Assembly: GCF_900103825.1 (NCBI RefSeq)
Contig: NZ_FNIF01000005.1
Span: 186,001 to 250,000 of the forward strand
Reading direction: 5' to 3'
DNA from: Paenibacillus sp. yr247
Lineage (GTDB): Bacteria > Bacillota > Bacilli > Paenibacillales > NBRC-103111
DNA: 64,000 bases
The notes under the pieces were generated by a model that was given only the letters and a program-made list of their open reading frames with translations, was not told where the DNA came from and ran no database searches. A program made the position numbers and the translations under genes. This document shows, in pieces, positions 42,528-50,299 of the stretch. Every line of letters starts with the position of its first letter. The first letter of the stretch is position 1.

Positions 42528-42548
42528 AAAGCAAGCTATGCCTGCTTT
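42528..42548 (-). terminator. Terminator after mtrB
   Basis: Minus-strand stem AAAGCAGGC / GCTTGCTTT (minor mismatch) followed by nine T, 13 bp beyond the mtrB stop codon. It would separate mtrB from the 177-aa gene and hepS. Confidence 0.82.
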
Positions 42549-42560
42549 GTAAATTATAAA

Positions 42561-42809
42561 TTATTCTTCGGTATCAACCGTACCGTACTTGGTCATAATT
42601 AGCGCCTTTCCTCTAACTTTCACTGCGGATGTATGCTCCGTGAACTGAGCAATCATGACTTCGCCCTTGTCCAATTTTTCCGTATGATGAAAGCGAGTGT
42701 CTTGACCTCGGGTTAAGCCAATGACATGAACACCATTATCTTTGGCTTTAATAACGAAATATTCATTACCGTTCGTATTCGAATTATTCATTTTATTCGT
42801 TTGTTCCAT
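42561..42809 (-). CDS. mtrB: Tryptophan RNA-binding attenuation protein TRAP
   Basis: An 82-residue protein nearly colinear with B. subtilis [22 protein letters not shown] near 18, [15 protein letters not shown] near 37 (Lys of the RNA-binding triad), [17 protein letters not shown] near 55 (the other Lys and Arg). The N-terminus is longer and Asn-rich ([16 protein letters not shown]). TRAP forms an 11-mer that, with tryptophan bound, wraps (G/U)AG repeats and causes trp transcription to terminate; a matching site is at 32121-32192. GGAGG precedes the ATG at 42809. mtrA (folE), its partner in B. subtilis, is absent here. Confidence 0.96.
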   Translation of the reverse strand: MEQTNKMNNSNTNGNEYFVIKAKDNGVHVIGLTRGQDTRFHHTEKLDKGEVMIAQFTEHTSAVKVRGKALIMTKYGTVDTEE

Positions 42810-42887
42810 TTCCCATCCTCCATTCTTGCCTAAACTACAATCCCCTACCTAATGATGCCAAAAAAAGCATCGGGAAGTCAACTAACC

Positions 42888-43814
42888 TTAGACAGATATT
42901 TCATTAGGCGCTGTATTCTTTCCTTTTTGATAAAAATTCTTGAACTTGGCAGGAAGTACGCTATTAGAACCTAATCGAATCAGGAAATCAGACAGCTTGA
43001 CCGTTGCGTAGGCAAACAGCATGCCGGCGAATACATCGACAAGCCAATGAATTTGTAAGTACAAGGTTGAGAAAATAATTGACGCGCAATAGGTAACCAT
43101 CATCGTTTTGAAAATGCGATCCTTCTCTCTCAGGGCCAGGAGAAGCATAGCAAATGAAATGGATGTATGCATACTAGGGAAACAATTCATCGTAGCCACA
43201 AGTAACGAATTTTGATCAGCGAATACACGGTGTAACAAATCCGGCTGCTTATTGACATACCATACTTCATGCAACAAAATTAAATTGTAAAAAGGTAAAA
43301 TAAGTGGAAATTGCAGCATATGACCGGATAATGCGTAGGAAAGCATTTTCTTAATACTGCGTGTCCAAAAGCTTCTCACAATACAAATCCATAAAGATAA
43401 AACAAAGCCATAATTATAAATCCACACCATTGCTTTATCTAGAGAAGGAGTGGCAATCCATCTCGCCCATCCGCCAGTGTTCAGTGGGATCGCATTCATA
43501 TAGTCATCCCAATGCCATGGATGACTATTATTTTCAAACATCCAATTGGCGATCCTCCACCAGAAGCTATTTCCGCTTCCGTAAAAGTAATAAAAAACAC
43601 CAAGCAGTGGAATACCAAAAATGAAGAATCGTTTCCAATCAACGTCAACCTGATCCTTACGGACACCTAGCAAACAAATCAGCAGCAAGATCCAACATTC
43701 TTTACTCCAGTTCCCGACAACACCGATACGCCAAACCAAGTAAATGGAAGCAATTATGCCGAACATCGCCCAATCCTGAGATTTCACGAGCTCGTTTAGT
43801 TTTAACTTATTCAA
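42888..43814 (-). CDS. PAP2-superfamily membrane phosphatase/transferase
   Basis: A 308-residue integral membrane protein with about six or seven helices, read from a TTG at 43814 (GGGGGAA upstream). The C-terminal half has PAP2-type motifs: CFPSMHTSISFAM near 212 (SxxxTS-like with His) and HWLVDVFAGMLFAY near 257 (second His, Asp). This arrangement resembles the inositol-phosphotransferase/Aur1-like PAP2 branch, which handles lipid phosphates. Substrate unknown. It sits between mtrB and the tRNA-Pro gene, at the place of mtrA in B. subtilis. Confidence 0.83.
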   Translation of the reverse strand: MNKLKLNELVKSQDWAMFGIIASIYLVWRIGVVGNWSKECWILLLICLLGVRKDQVDVDWKRFFIFGIPLLGVFYYFYGSGNSFWWRIANWMFENNSHPWHWDDYMNAIPLNTGGWARWIATPSLDKAMVWIYNYGFVLSLWICIVRSFWTRSIKKMLSYALSGHMLQFPLILPFYNLILLHEVWYVNKQPDLLHRVFADQNSLLVATMNCFPSMHTSISFAMLLLALREKDRIFKTMMVTYCASIIFSTLYLQIHWLVDVFAGMLFAYATVKLSDFLIRLGSNSVLPAKFKNFYQKGKNTAPNEISV

Positions 43815-43875
43815 GACTGTTCCCCCTAAATCATCTAAGAAGTGCTATCTTTTTTGGAACAAGCCTCTTCAAGAG

Positions 43876-43905
43876 AAAAAGACATCGGCTGACGATGTCT
43901 TTTTC
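43876..43905. terminator. Terminator downstream of tRNA-Pro
   Basis: AAAAAGACATCG / CGATGTCTTTTT perfect 12-bp stem with a short loop; the U/A ends make it work on either strand. It begins five bases beyond the tRNA 3' end. Confidence 0.9.
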
Positions 43906-43909
43906 ATAA

Positions 43910-43983
43910 TCGGAGTAACACGATTCGAACGTGCGACCTCACCCACCCCAAGGGTGCGCGCTACCAGGCTGCGCCATACCCCG
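43910..43983 (-). tRNA. tRNA-Pro (anticodon GGG)
   Basis: The minus strand folds as a cloverleaf: acceptor CGGGGTA / TACTCCG (one G-U), D-arm GCGCAGCCTGGTAGCGC, anticodon stem CACCC / GGGTG with loop TTGGGGT (anticodon GGG), T-arm GCACG-TTCGAAT-CGTGT, discriminator A. CCA is not encoded (next bases TTA). It lies between hbs and the PAP2 gene and is followed by a terminator. Confidence 0.93.
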
Positions 43984-44068
43984 TTCGTAGCATAGGCTAA
44001 CTTATTCACTTTTGTAATTATAGTAGGAGAATTTCGAATTGTAAAGGCATTTTATCTCATCAATTAAG

Positions 44069-44102
44069 AAAGCCGCGACGGCTGTTTAGCGGTCACGGCT
44101 TT
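44069..44102 (-). terminator. Terminator after hbs
   Basis: Minus-strand AAGCCGTGACCGCT / AGCCGTCGCGGCTT with internal mismatches, followed by a modest T-run (TTTCTTAATT). It lies 38 bp past the hbs stop and before the tRNA gene. Confidence 0.7.
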
Positions 44103-44140
44103 GTTGTTATATAACGTTCAATAGTATGTAAAAAACGCAA

Positions 44141-44413
44141 TTATTGAATGCCTTCTTTAAGTGCTTTACCAGGTTTGAAAGCTGGAATTTTGCTTGCTGG
44201 AATTTCGATTTCATCACCAGTCTGTGGATTACGTCCTTTACGAGCAGAACGTTCACGAACTTCAAAGTTACCGAAACCAACTAATTGTACTTTATCTCCG
44301 CCTTGCAGCGCTTCGGAAATTGCATCAAAAACAGCATCAACTGCTTTAGTTGCATCTTTCTTGGAAAGCTCAGAGGTTTCAGCAACCTTGTTAATCAATT
44401 CAGATTTATTCAT
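44141..44413 (-). CDS. hbs: HU-family DNA-binding protein
   Basis: A 90-residue histone-like protein. [21 protein letters not shown] begins the helical dimerisation part; the DNA-binding beta arm is [45 protein letters not shown] start at the ATG at 44413 (GGGAGGTG 6-7 nt upstream), which gives the standard 90-residue length. In B. subtilis the essential HU gene hbs sits at the same site downstream of spoIVA. A sigma-A promoter is predicted at 44551-44579. Confidence 0.97.
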   Translation of the reverse strand: MNKSELINKVAETSELSKKDATKAVDAVFDAISEALQGGDKVQLVGFGNFEVRERSARKGRNPQTGDEIEIPASKIPAFKPGKALKEGIQ

Positions 44414-44550
44414 GCCATTCACCTCCCCCCAAGATTTCTCACTTCCGTTACTTCCTGTTTTCACCGTTTCCTCAGAAAATATACATTATCCAATGAAAAA
44501 TCGTTGATTTTCTTAGCAAAAATGAACTTCGAAAGCAGACGAATAAATTC

Positions 44551-44579
44551 ATAGTAATACACTCCGACAGCAATTTCAA
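44551..44579 (-). promoter_or_regulatory. Sigma-A promoter of hbs
   Basis: Minus-strand TTGAAA, 17-bp spacer, TACTAT, 135 bp upstream of hbs. The -35 fits five of six and the -10 four of six positions. Confidence 0.6.
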
Positions 44580-44625
44580 GTATCGTTTTCCATTTTATGT
44601 GGGTATTTTTGCTAATAAACGACAA

Positions 44626-44647
44626 AAAACACTCTTTCGAGTGTTTT
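44626..44647. terminator. Terminator after spoIVA
   Basis: AAAACACTC-TTTC-GAGTGTTTT perfect 9-bp stem, flanked by A- and T-runs on both sides; on the minus strand it is followed by TTGTC after TTTTTT. It lies 15 bp after the spoIVA stop. Confidence 0.88.
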
Positions 44648-44661
44648 TCTTGTCTGCTTTT

Positions 44662-46140
44662 CTACAAAATTATGGCAATTAGGCCACCAGAGCCTTCATT
44701 AATAATTCGGCCAAGTGTTTCTTGGAGTTTATAGCGTGCATTGTCCGGCATCTGGGCAAGTTTCCCTTGAATCCCTTCACGAACAATCGAATGAAGCGAT
44801 CTTCCGAATATATCGGACTCCCAAATTTTAAGCGGATTATCTTCGAAATCCTGCATGAGATAACGGACCAGCTCTTCACTTTGCTTCTCAGTACCAATGA
44901 TAGGTGAGAACTCCGACTCCACATCCACACGAATCATGTGAATAGACGGTGCTGTAGCCCGTAAACGGACACCGAACCTTGAGCCTTGACGTATTAACTC
45001 CGGTTCATCCAGCGCCATCTCAGCGAGCGTCGGAGGCGCTATGCCGTAGCCTGTCGTTTTGACCATTTCCAGCGCTTCCGCAAATTGATCATATTCTCGT
45101 TTCGCATGAGTGAAATCCTGCATCAACTGGAGGAGATGATCTTTGCCGCGAATTTCGACCCCGACAACTTCGACCAGGATGCGATCATAGAGTTCATCCG
45201 GCGCAAATAGGTCAATCTCCGCAACGCCTTGCCCCATATTAAGTCCAGCCAAAGCGGCTTTATCAATGAACTCATATTCGGCAAACTGGCTGACGACACG
45301 ATCCACATCGCGTAAACGTCTGATATCTTGAACCGTATCACGTACGGAATTTTCGAATTGCGTGCGCAGCCAGTGATTCTCATCAAGAACCATCACCCAG
45401 CTTGGTAAATTCACATTCACTTCATGGACAGGGAACTCGTAAAGCACTTCACGCAGGACAGAGACCATTTCCTCTTCACCTGCACTAGCTACACTCATTG
45501 TCACAACAGGCACGTCATAGCGGCTTTGCAGTTCACTGCGCAGCTCAAGCGCCGGCTCACTATTCGGTTTCTGTGAGTTAATGATGACAATGAATGGTTT
45601 GCCTACTTCTTTCAGCTCATTAATGACTCTTTCTTCTGCAAGTACATACGAAGACCTCGGAATATCAGAAATTGTTCCATCGGTAGTTACAACCACGCCG
45701 AGTGTAGAATGTTCCTGAATGACCTTCCGTGTTCCGATTTCAGCAGCTTCCTGGAAAGGAATCGGTTCATCGAACCAAGGGGTATTGATCATACGCGGGC
45801 CGTTCTCGTCTTCATAGCCTTTGGCGCCATCGACTGCATAACCTACACAATCAACGAGGCGAACATTCACATTCAGCCCTTCGGCCACGGAAATTTGAAC
45901 CGCCGTATTCGGTACGAATTTCGGCTCCGTTGTCATAATCGTGCGGCCAGCAGCGCTCTGCGGGAGTTCATCGGTAGCCCGGATCCTATCCGCTTCACTT
46001 TGAATGTTAGGAAGCACTACAGATTCCACAAAACGCTTAATAAAGGTTGATTTTCCTGTTCGGACCGCTCCGACAACCCCCAGGTAAATGTCCCCTCCCG
46101 TTCGTTCTGCAATGTCCTTAAAGATATCCACTTTCTCCAA
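44662..46140 (-). CDS. spoIVA: Stage IV sporulation protein A, spore coat ATPase
   Basis: The basement-layer coat protein that polymerises on the forespore using ATP. Starting at the TTG at 46140 (GGAGGGATTCTC upstream) the product is 492 residues, as in B. subtilis, and begins EKVDIFKDIAERTGGDIYLGVVGAVRTGKSTFIKRF with Walker A GAVRTGKS near residue 25. LVDCVGYAV near 99 is the Walker B region, and the C-terminal region (residues about 300-492) ends NEGSGGLIAIIL. Longer readings into the upstream AT-rich DNA are not family-like. A sigma-E-type promoter lies upstream. Confidence 0.96.
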   Translation of the reverse strand: MEKVDIFKDIAERTGGDIYLGVVGAVRTGKSTFIKRFVESVVLPNIQSEADRIRATDELPQSAAGRTIMTTEPKFVPNTAVQISVAEGLNVNVRLVDCVGYAVDGAKGYEDENGPRMINTPWFDEPIPFQEAAEIGTRKVIQEHSTLGVVVTTDGTISDIPRSSYVLAEERVINELKEVGKPFIVIINSQKPNSEPALELRSELQSRYDVPVVTMSVASAGEEEMVSVLREVLYEFPVHEVNVNLPSWVMVLDENHWLRTQFENSVRDTVQDIRRLRDVDRVVSQFAEYEFIDKAALAGLNMGQGVAEIDLFAPDELYDRILVEVVGVEIRGKDHLLQLMQDFTHAKREYDQFAEALEMVKTTGYGIAPPTLAEMALDEPELIRQGSRFGVRLRATAPSIHMIRVDVESEFSPIIGTEKQSEELVRYLMQDFEDNPLKIWESDIFGRSLHSIVREGIQGKLAQMPDNARYKLQETLGRIINEGSGGLIAIIL

Positions 46141-46225
46141 GAGAATCCCTCCTACAGTTTGGTCGTCAACTGACTCTTCTGACGGTAACAATTGACTACT
46201 CGTACATTCATTTGGACTAGTAAGA

Positions 46226-46254
46226 AATATATGTACTTTCGATAGAAATATGAT
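46226..46254 (-). promoter_or_regulatory. Sigma-E-type promoter for spoIVA
   Basis: Minus-strand ATCATATT, 13-bp spacer, CATATATT, close to the sigma-E consensus (GTCATATT / CATACAAT). It lies 86 bp before the TTG start and fits the mother-cell expression known for spoIVA. The rest of the 46141-46408 gap shows nothing clear. Confidence 0.65.
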
Positions 46255-46408
46255 AGATGCGTAGATCTTTTTTTGCCGCTCATATTTTATGAAGCACATA
46301 CGGCTTTCCTTATAGAACCATATAGGGATCTTTGACACTAGATCAAAGTCTCACCACATTGAAAAAATATATGATTGACTGGCATTGGTTATTCTGAAAA
46401 ATCAAAAA

Positions 46409-46436
46409 AACCTCTTACAAGTTTCTGTAAGAGGTT
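46409..46436 (-). terminator. Terminator after yphF
   Basis: Perfect AACCTCTTACA / TGTAAGAGGTT stem (11 bp) with a GAAACT-type loop, followed by TTTTTTTGATTTTT on the minus strand. Confidence 0.9.
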
Positions 46437-46440
46437 ACGT

Positions 46441-47190
46441 TTATGATTTGTTTTGAGGCATAGGTTGATTATTTTGCCATAAATACGCATTACTGCGTAT
46501 CGGCACGAAGTAGGATTTATTCACGAGAATCTCTCGCAAATCCTGATCAGACTTTAAGGAACTCGCTAACGAATTACTTTGAATAAGCTGCATGATGTCC
46601 ATCGCATAATCAATGGCAACTTCGCCTGTTTGCTTATTCACCAAGTAGGTTATGAAATTCTTGCGATTGTAAACAGACTTGATTTCAGGTAATTTCATAC
46701 CCAGTTTATCAAAATCCACATAGTCAAAAGCTTCATTAATAGCAATACCCGGAGGAAGCTTCCCATCATGCTTCACTTTGTAATCATTGATCTTCTTCTG
46801 GACATCTTCAACACTCTGATAAGCGGACAAATCCATCAACTTAACCGTTGGCTTTGTTTCCACATCGACAAGCACATAGATGAAAATACCGCCGCTTTCG
46901 AAAGCATTAGCCGGAACCGTACTAAGCAGGTTCGTTTTTTTCAATTTAGGAAAATCAATCACATATTTCTCATAGAGTGGTGTTGTCATATCGCTATTCT
47001 TGATCGGCAGCACACCGGTCTTCTCGTGGTAGAGAACAATGGCCTGTTGAACGACAGTAATGAACTCCGCAGGGTTGATTTGATTCTCTTTACGCATTTC
47101 CTGCGGATATGCACAACCACCGAGCAGCAAGACTATACAAATGGCGATGAATACCCATCTACCATGTAAAAGGCTTAGAGCTATTTTCAC
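46441..47190 (-). CDS. yphF: Lipoprotein YphF
   Basis: A 249-residue lipoprotein: signal helix WVFIAICIVLLLGGC with lipobox LGGC at Cys26, then an extracellular domain with an N-terminal helix (FITVVQQAIVLYHEKTGVLPIKNSD) that resembles the hydrophobic start of pilin-like or YphF proteins, and a GEVAIDYAMDIM strand-loop. Its place upstream of spoIVA matches B. subtilis yphF. It starts at a GTG at 47190. Function unknown; sporulation link is by context only. Confidence 0.83.
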   Translation of the reverse strand: MKIALSLLHGRWVFIAICIVLLLGGCAYPQEMRKENQINPAEFITVVQQAIVLYHEKTGVLPIKNSDMTTPLYEKYVIDFPKLKKTNLLSTVPANAFESGGIFIYVLVDVETKPTVKLMDLSAYQSVEDVQKKINDYKVKHDGKLPPGIAINEAFDYVDFDKLGMKLPEIKSVYNRKNFITYLVNKQTGEVAIDYAMDIMQLIQSNSLASSLKSDQDLREILVNKSYFVPIRSNAYLWQNNQPMPQNKS

Positions 47191-47214
47191 GAATCAATCA
47201 TCCTATCTTTTTTT

Positions 47215-47586
47215 CTAAAATAAATCGTCTTCTTCCGCCTGTCTTGCAAGCTGGGCGCGAATGACTGCCTTTAATGGATCTTCAGGTACCGTAACTTGAA
47301 CAGAGCCAATCACACGGGCCTGGCAAGCAAGCCGATAGCCTTCATCAGCTTGAGAGCCAAGCTTTAAACGTTCGTTCACATTCATAGGTGCAAGACCGCT
47401 AGGTTCGCTTACCTTCACCTTACACATGAGACAAGCTGCCTTGGCTCCGCAGCGCGTGCGGATGTGAACCTTGGCTTTGCGCCCTGCATCCAGCAATGTC
47501 GTTCCAGGGCGGACCGATATTTTTTTGTCATCCGGCCAAAAATACACTTCTGGTCCATCCATCGCTTTCACCTTCTTATATGCCAT
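47215..47586 (-). CDS. [2Fe-2S] ferredoxin-domain protein, C-x5-C-x2-C type
   Basis: A 123-residue protein with a beta-grasp ferredoxin fold. The cluster ligands are CGAKAACLMC (C-x5-C-x2-C, near residues 46-55) and the Cys of GYRLACQARV near 88, a spacing seen in adrenodoxin-like ferredoxins. A charged C-terminal tail (QLARQAEEDDLF) follows. It is encoded four genes away from any obvious reductase; its partner is unknown. Its neighbour at 47594 is a nucleotidyltransferase-like gene and a second ferredoxin lies at 48209. Confidence 0.88.
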   Translation of the reverse strand: MAYKKVKAMDGPEVYFWPDDKKISVRPGTTLLDAGRKAKVHIRTRCGAKAACLMCKVKVSEPSGLAPMNVNERLKLGSQADEGYRLACQARVIGSVQVTVPEDPLKAVIRAQLARQAEEDDLF

Positions 47587-47593
47587 CTTCCTG

Positions 47594-48181
47594 CTATCTG
47601 GGTGAATCTATCAATTGTTCAAGCTTCCTTTGGAACTCTGTTCCCCAGCTATTTCTAACCACTAAATCGTTTAAAGCTTGCATGTGAAGCTCTGGATAAG
47701 CTTGCATGGTTTTCATAATCGCCATATAGCGATCGGGCCGATTACGAAGTAAATTAAATAGGAGTTCATGGGCTAATGGCATAACTTTGACTTCCTGCTC
47801 GCTTATCCTAAACGAATGGCTGTGATTTTCCCACAGATAAGCCGCTTCAACTTGATAGGAAGAATGTAGGGCCTTAACTCTGAAATCACCAACCACTTCA
47901 ACGGCATTTCCATCGATATGATAGTGACTTAGGATCGAAGCATATATGGGTGTTTCGCTATAATTCGGCATGTCCACTGAATAATCTCGTAAGGAAGCAT
48001 GGACAGCAGTTACATCGTTGTCATCCACATAGATATCGAGGTCTCTTGGACTTCTTCCAATATCAACGTCTTGTAAAAGTAGTCCGCAGCTTCCACCGAT
48101 GAGCCACCGTGCGCCAGGAGCTTGCAATAATTGTGTATGAATGGTCATAATTGTTGGTAGTAACGGCTCCAGCAGGACCAA
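47594..48181 (-). CDS. Nucleotidyltransferase-fold protein
   Basis: A protein of about 195 residues; AAGGTG precedes the TTG at 48181 by 8 nt, though a GTG at 48190 and an ATG at 48148 are possible. WLIGGSCGLLLQDV near 27 and SPRDLDIYVDD near 43 form the GS-x-n-D-x-D signature of the nucleotidyltransferase superfamily, with a possible third acidic residue in AVEVVGDF near 93. The rest does not resemble CCA or poly(A) polymerases. It is flanked by two ferredoxin genes. Substrate unknown. Confidence 0.75.
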   Translation of the reverse strand: MVLLEPLLPTIMTIHTQLLQAPGARWLIGGSCGLLLQDVDIGRSPRDLDIYVDDNDVTAVHASLRDYSVDMPNYSETPIYASILSHYHIDGNAVEVVGDFRVKALHSSYQVEAAYLWENHSHSFRISEQEVKVMPLAHELLFNLLRNRPDRYMAIMKTMQAYPELHMQALNDLVVRNSWGTEFQRKLEQLIDSPR

Positions 48182-48208
48182 GATGCCCACACCTTTCAGG
48201 CAGATATT

Positions 48209-48502
48209 TTAGAAATAAGGCTTATGTGTAACCGAAATGGAACCGGATTGCTTAACGATACACTGACAAGCTAACCGATAGCCCTGAGCAATCTCCTCAG
48301 GTTCCAATCGGCTTTCTTCCTCATCCGAAGGTACTGACAGCAGTTCCCGACCTGTTGCTACATAACACCGGCATCTGGCGCAGGTTCCACGTGTACAAGA
48401 AAATCCCCAATCCATATCTTCCTTAAGCGCATGGTCCAGAATAGTTAATCCGAATACCGCCTGTATCGTTTTCTGTGTTTTGCGTGTTTTCAATTCTAAC
48501 AT
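48209..48502 (-). CDS. [2Fe-2S] ferredoxin, C-x4-C-x2-C type
   Basis: A 97-residue plant-type ferredoxin: CTRGTCARC (C-x4-C-x2-C, residues 36-44), an extra CRC shortly after, and the last ligand in GYRLACQC near 76. A long acidic loop (SVPSDEEESRLEPEEIAQ) separates them. Strong sequence likeness of the GYRLAC segments to the other ferredoxin at 47215 suggests shared ancestry, while the ligand spacing differs. Electron partner unknown. Confidence 0.87.
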   Translation of the reverse strand: MLELKTRKTQKTIQAVFGLTILDHALKEDMDWGFSCTRGTCARCRCYVATGRELLSVPSDEEESRLEPEEIAQGYRLACQCIVKQSGSISVTHKPYF

Positions 48503-48523
48503 CGATATCTCGCCTCCCAGTTG

Positions 48524-48703
48524 TTAAAACAAAGATAGCAGCATATAAAGTAAAATGGGAATAAATAAGAAAAAAGCAATAAGGGATAACACGACACGAA
48601 GAACCCCTTGAGTTCGATTTCTTGCATAAGAAATTAATAATGACGCGACAACCATTAGTCCAATCGCCACGAAAGACGCCCACATTTTGTCCAAACTTGA
48701 CAT
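48524..48703 (-). CDS. yphE: DUF2768 small membrane protein (YphE type)
   Basis: A 59-residue protein with two membrane helices (WASFVAIGLMVVASLLISYA and GVLRVVLSLIAFFLFIPILLYMLLSLF) joined by a short basic loop (RNRTQ). AAGGAG stands 8 nt before the ATG at 48703, so that start is used. Its place between spoVIF/gpsA and the yphF region agrees with B. subtilis yphE. Function unknown. Confidence 0.8.
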   Translation of the reverse strand: MSSLDKMWASFVAIGLMVVASLLISYARNRTQGVLRVVLSLIAFFLFIPILLYMLLSLF

Positions 48704-48770
48704 TTTCATAACTCCTTATGTACAAAACATTAAAATTGATCACCAGTAAGTATAGCATAGGATGAGAAAA

Positions 48771-48806
48771 AAAGCATGAAGGGCGGCAAGCTCCCCTTCA
48801 TGCTTT
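48771..48806 (-). terminator. Terminator after spoVIF
   Basis: AAAGCATGAAGGG / CCCTTCATGCTTT stem (13 bp) with a 10-nt loop; on the minus strand it is followed by TTTTTTTCTC, and on the plus strand by TTATTTTTTA. It lies at the 3' end of spoVIF. Confidence 0.88.
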
Positions 48807-49088
48807 TTATTTTTTACCCATCATCATGCTCATTAATTGCTGCATGTTATTGGTATCGAGTTTGCTGCTTTTGACCGCCTGAATGATATCGTTGATCGTC
48901 TCTTCCGATACCTTGACGTTCACTAAACCAGAAACTTGTTTGATAAGTTGCCGAAGTTGAGCTTCACTTTGCAGGGTAGAAGGTTTCACACCGCTGGCTA
49001 TTTTCTCAATATCTTTAGATGTAACAGACTTACCCGTTTTCTTCTTTACCACATTTAATACGTCCTTCGACATATCCTTATTCGACAA
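48807..49088 (-). CDS. spoVIF: Stage VI sporulation protein F-like
   Basis: About 93 residues from a TTG at 49088 (GGGAGG 8 nt upstream). VLNVVKKKTGKSVTSKDIEKIASGV, AQLRQLIKQVSGLVNVKVSEETINDIIQAV and a Met-rich tail (MQQLMSMMMGKK) match the SpoVIF family, which supports coat-protein assembly late in sporulation through the coat gene regulator GerR (established for B. subtilis). It is a single gene between terminator and gpsA. The exact start is uncertain. Confidence 0.8.
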   Translation of the reverse strand: MSNKDMSKDVLNVVKKKTGKSVTSKDIEKIASGVKPSTLQSEAQLRQLIKQVSGLVNVKVSEETINDIIQAVKSSKLDTNNMQQLMSMMMGKK

Positions 49089-49165
49089 ATGTGCCGCCTC
49101 CCTATACCTCATAATGACTAGAGTTTATAAGATATAGTATGAATGCGGGCAGGATGTGGTGTAGG

Positions 49166-50209
49166 CTACTTCAACACTTTTGTTGCTAAGTCACTGGCTA
49201 CCTCTTCAATCTCGTGGGTTCGGACTCTTCCCATCAAATCTTGCGCAGCTAACTGAGGTGATTTCCCTTCGAAAAGTACATTATATAGCTCATTAGTAAT
49301 CGGCATTGTCACTTCAAATCTACGGGACAACTCATAGGCCGCTTTCGTTGTCTTCACGCCTTCTACGACCATTCCCATCTCGTCCAGCACCTCGTCTAAA
49401 GGTATGCCCTTCGCTAATTTATTGCCGGCACGCCAATTCCTGCTGTGTTGACTTGTACAAGTCACAATCAGATCGCCAATCCCTGCTAAACCAGCAAATG
49501 TCAGTGGATTGGCTCCCATAGTTGTACCCAAACGAGCGATCTCGGCCAATCCTCTCGTTATAAGAGCAGCCTTTGCATTATCGCCAAAGCCTAGACCATC
49601 TGTTAGACCAGCGCCTAGCGCAATAATGTTTTTCAGCGCCCCTCCAACCTCCACACCCGCAACATCAGGGTTTGTATATACGCGGAAGTAGGAATTAATC
49701 ATTAAATCCTGAGCCGCTTCAGCCGCTCCCAAATCTTGGGCTGCGACAACAACAGTCGTCGGACATTTACGGATAACTTCCTCTGCATGACTAGGGCCGG
49801 AAAGGACGACGAGCCGCTTGGCATCGATTTCAGGGAGCTCATCGGCAAGAACCTCGGTCATACGCTTAAGCGTTCCGGTTTCAAAGCCTTTAGTTGCATG
49901 AATAACTAGCGTATCCTTTTTCAAAAAAGGTCGTATTCGTGACGCTACCTCGCGCATGCCGGAGGAGGGTACGACCAAAATGATCGCATCGGCATCCTCA
50001 ACCGCCTCCTGCAGCGAGTTTGTAGCAACGATCAACGGCGATAGCACCATATCTTGGAGAAAACGGCTATTACGGTGTTTCTCGTTGATTTCTTGAACCT
50101 GCTCCTCATTGCGAGACCATAACAGCACTTGCTTTCCATTATCCGCAAGTACCGAGGCGAGTGCCGTTCCCCAACTTCCAGCTACTAGAACCGATACTTT
50201 GTTTGACAA
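49166..50209 (-). CDS. gpsA: Glycerol-3-phosphate dehydrogenase [NAD(P)+]
   Basis: Makes sn-glycerol-3-phosphate from DHAP for phospholipids. The 347-residue product starts at a TTG at 50209 (AGGAGG 7 nt upstream). Seen: VLVAGSWGTALASVLADNG at residues 8-26 (NAD fold), VIHATKGFE near 110, GPSHAEEV near 145 and the catalytic GGALKNIIALGAGLTDGLGFGDNAKAALITRGL near 192-225 (Lys in KNI). Reading further upstream runs into the repeat, creating a spurious repeated peptide ANAYEASF. plsY follows upstream by about 90 bp, so lipid-backbone genes are grouped. Confidence 0.95.
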   Translation of the reverse strand: MSNKVSVLVAGSWGTALASVLADNGKQVLLWSRNEEQVQEINEKHRNSRFLQDMVLSPLIVATNSLQEAVEDADAIILVVPSSGMREVASRIRPFLKKDTLVIHATKGFETGTLKRMTEVLADELPEIDAKRLVVLSGPSHAEEVIRKCPTTVVVAAQDLGAAEAAQDLMINSYFRVYTNPDVAGVEVGGALKNIIALGAGLTDGLGFGDNAKAALITRGLAEIARLGTTMGANPLTFAGLAGIGDLIVTCTSQHSRNWRAGNKLAKGIPLDEVLDEMGMVVEGVKTTKAAYELSRRFEVTMPITNELYNVLFEGKSPQLAAQDLMGRVRTHEIEEVASDLATKVLK

Positions 50210-50224
50210 AGTGACCCCTCCTAA

Positions 50225-50297
50225 GAGTTTTCGTAAGAAAACTGGCTTCGTAAGCATTGCTGAGTTTTGCTTTAGCAAAACTGGCTTCGTAAGCATT
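50225..50297 (-). repeat. SD-adjacent hairpin repeat, tandem pair upstream of gpsA
   Basis: Two copies (50258-50225 and 50297-50262), each reading ATGCTTACGAAGCCAGTTTT then a loop and AAAACTC. The distal copy has stem AGTTTTGC / GCAAAACT; the proximal AGTTTTC-TTAC-GAAAACT. The proximal copy ends 2 bp before the AGGAGG of gpsA. These are the best preserved copies in the window and define the family. Confidence 0.85.
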
Positions 50298-50299
50298 AG

